This document shows, piece by piece, positions 63,740-64,000 of a stretch of 64,000 nucleotides of DNA (position 1 is the first letter of the stretch; each line of letters starts with the position of its first letter). Position numbers and translations under genes: made by a program. The stretch comes from Phallusia mammillata (taxonomy: Eukaryota > Chordata > Ascidiacea > Phlebobranchia > Ascidiidae). Below the pieces are notes generated by a model. The model saw only the letters and a program-made list of their open reading frames with translations, was not told the origin of the DNA and ran no database searches. The stretch spans positions 52,369 to 116,368 of the forward strand of contig QLIY01000503.1 in assembly GCA_003260075.1 (NCBI GenBank). Reading direction: 5' to 3'.

Positions 63740-63944
63740 CTGTATAAAGGAAGATATCACTTAGAACAACATAATTTGATATGTACAGTGACAATATAAA
63801 CACTTTAAAGTTTGAATTTTTTTCAACAAATTTCCAATGAACAAACAAAGCTAGTGTTCACACATCTATGTTTATTGTCAAACCACACATTGTACTTGCA
63901 GTTTTGAGGCATTTTCAAAAATAATCGCAGTCAAAAGCATGTCT

Positions 63945-64000
63945 TGTCACCAGCTGCACTGATAAGACCTTATAAGTCAAAACAGTGTGCACTGTCTGCA
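63945..64000. mobile_element. Arm of CTGCAGAC-type MITE, cut by window end
   Basis: CACCAGCTGCACTGATAAGA then CCTTATAAGTC and CAGTGTGCACTGTCTGCA run to the last base, as in the right arms at 4640, 21020 and 54600. Confidence 0.6.

Larger units (their letters stand above)
51736..63739 (-). repeat. Higher-order repeat unit I (modules M1-M10)
   Basis: Ten modules, 20 exons, from the slot 1 A exon at 63586-63739 to the slot 10 B exon at 51736-51818. Each slot matches the slot of the same number in units II and III better than its neighbours. Slot 10 A is interrupted by a join that seems to fuse two different exons. Confidence 0.85.

Noticed and set aside
932..63739. A cluster of many separate small genes
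   Set aside because: There are no stops, starts, signal peptides or poly-A signals between modules, and phases continue unbroken from exon to exon.

Overview
This window is nuclear DNA of a multicellular animal. It is AT-rich, has no prokaryotic-style genes, and is filled with short exons (80-154 nt) bounded by AG/GT splice sites and separated by introns of 65 bp to about 1.8 kb. Small non-autonomous DNA transposons lie in the introns. Many stretches occur twice with a few percent divergence on either side of a poly-G run, which looks like unmerged alleles of a very heterozygous individual. A highly polymorphic marine invertebrate such as an ascidian would fit, but the sequence does not prove the taxon.

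One thing dominates: a giant repeat-protein gene (or gene region) on the minus strand that enters and leaves the window without a visible start or stop. I find 44 A-type exons (154 nt) and 43 B-type exons (83 nt) in strict alternation A-B-A-B from the right edge to the left edge. Every A exon is phase 1 to 2 and every B exon phase 2 to 1, so one A+B pair is a 79-residue module. The A half reads roughly A-L-P-T-D-C-P-T-Y-x-G-P-H-S, then C-L-K-x-V-W-x-x-V-G-C-L-P-A-G, then Y-P-D-K-L-T and L-T-Y-R. The B half reads L-Y-x-x-M-E-x-I-K-T-D-A-D-A-G, then Q-Q-Q-N-C-F-G. There are four cysteines per module. About 3,450 residues are encoded here. I do not recognise the family by name and assign no function; the cysteine pattern suggests an extracellular protein.

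Modules are numbered M1 (right edge, transcribed first) to M44 (left edge). M1-M10, M11-M20 and M21-M30 are three copies of a ten-module (20-exon, about 12-14 kb) higher-order repeat. Slot by slot they match: slot 1 K-F-P-D-K-L; slot 4 a B exon one codon short (80 nt) in all three; slot 6 C-P-D-Y-F-G-P-L-D; slot 9 a B exon with M-E-K. Units I (51736-63739) and II (39009-50874) are closest, with some introns still alignable. Unit III (25389-38697) is more diverged. The left part (932-24263, M31-M44) is older and irregular, partly with a two-module periodicity.

Assembly quality limits everything else. About 65 runs of G (mostly 9-12, some 20-94), one run of C and seven single n mark contig joins. 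At most of them the flanks are duplicated or an exon is cut. They are not biology, and they inflate the apparent exon count. Between exons I could support hAT-like MITEs with 8-bp target duplications, a palindromic MITE family ending in C-T-G-C-A-G-C-T-T-A, a tRNA-related SINE, a 21-bp minisatellite and several microsatellites.
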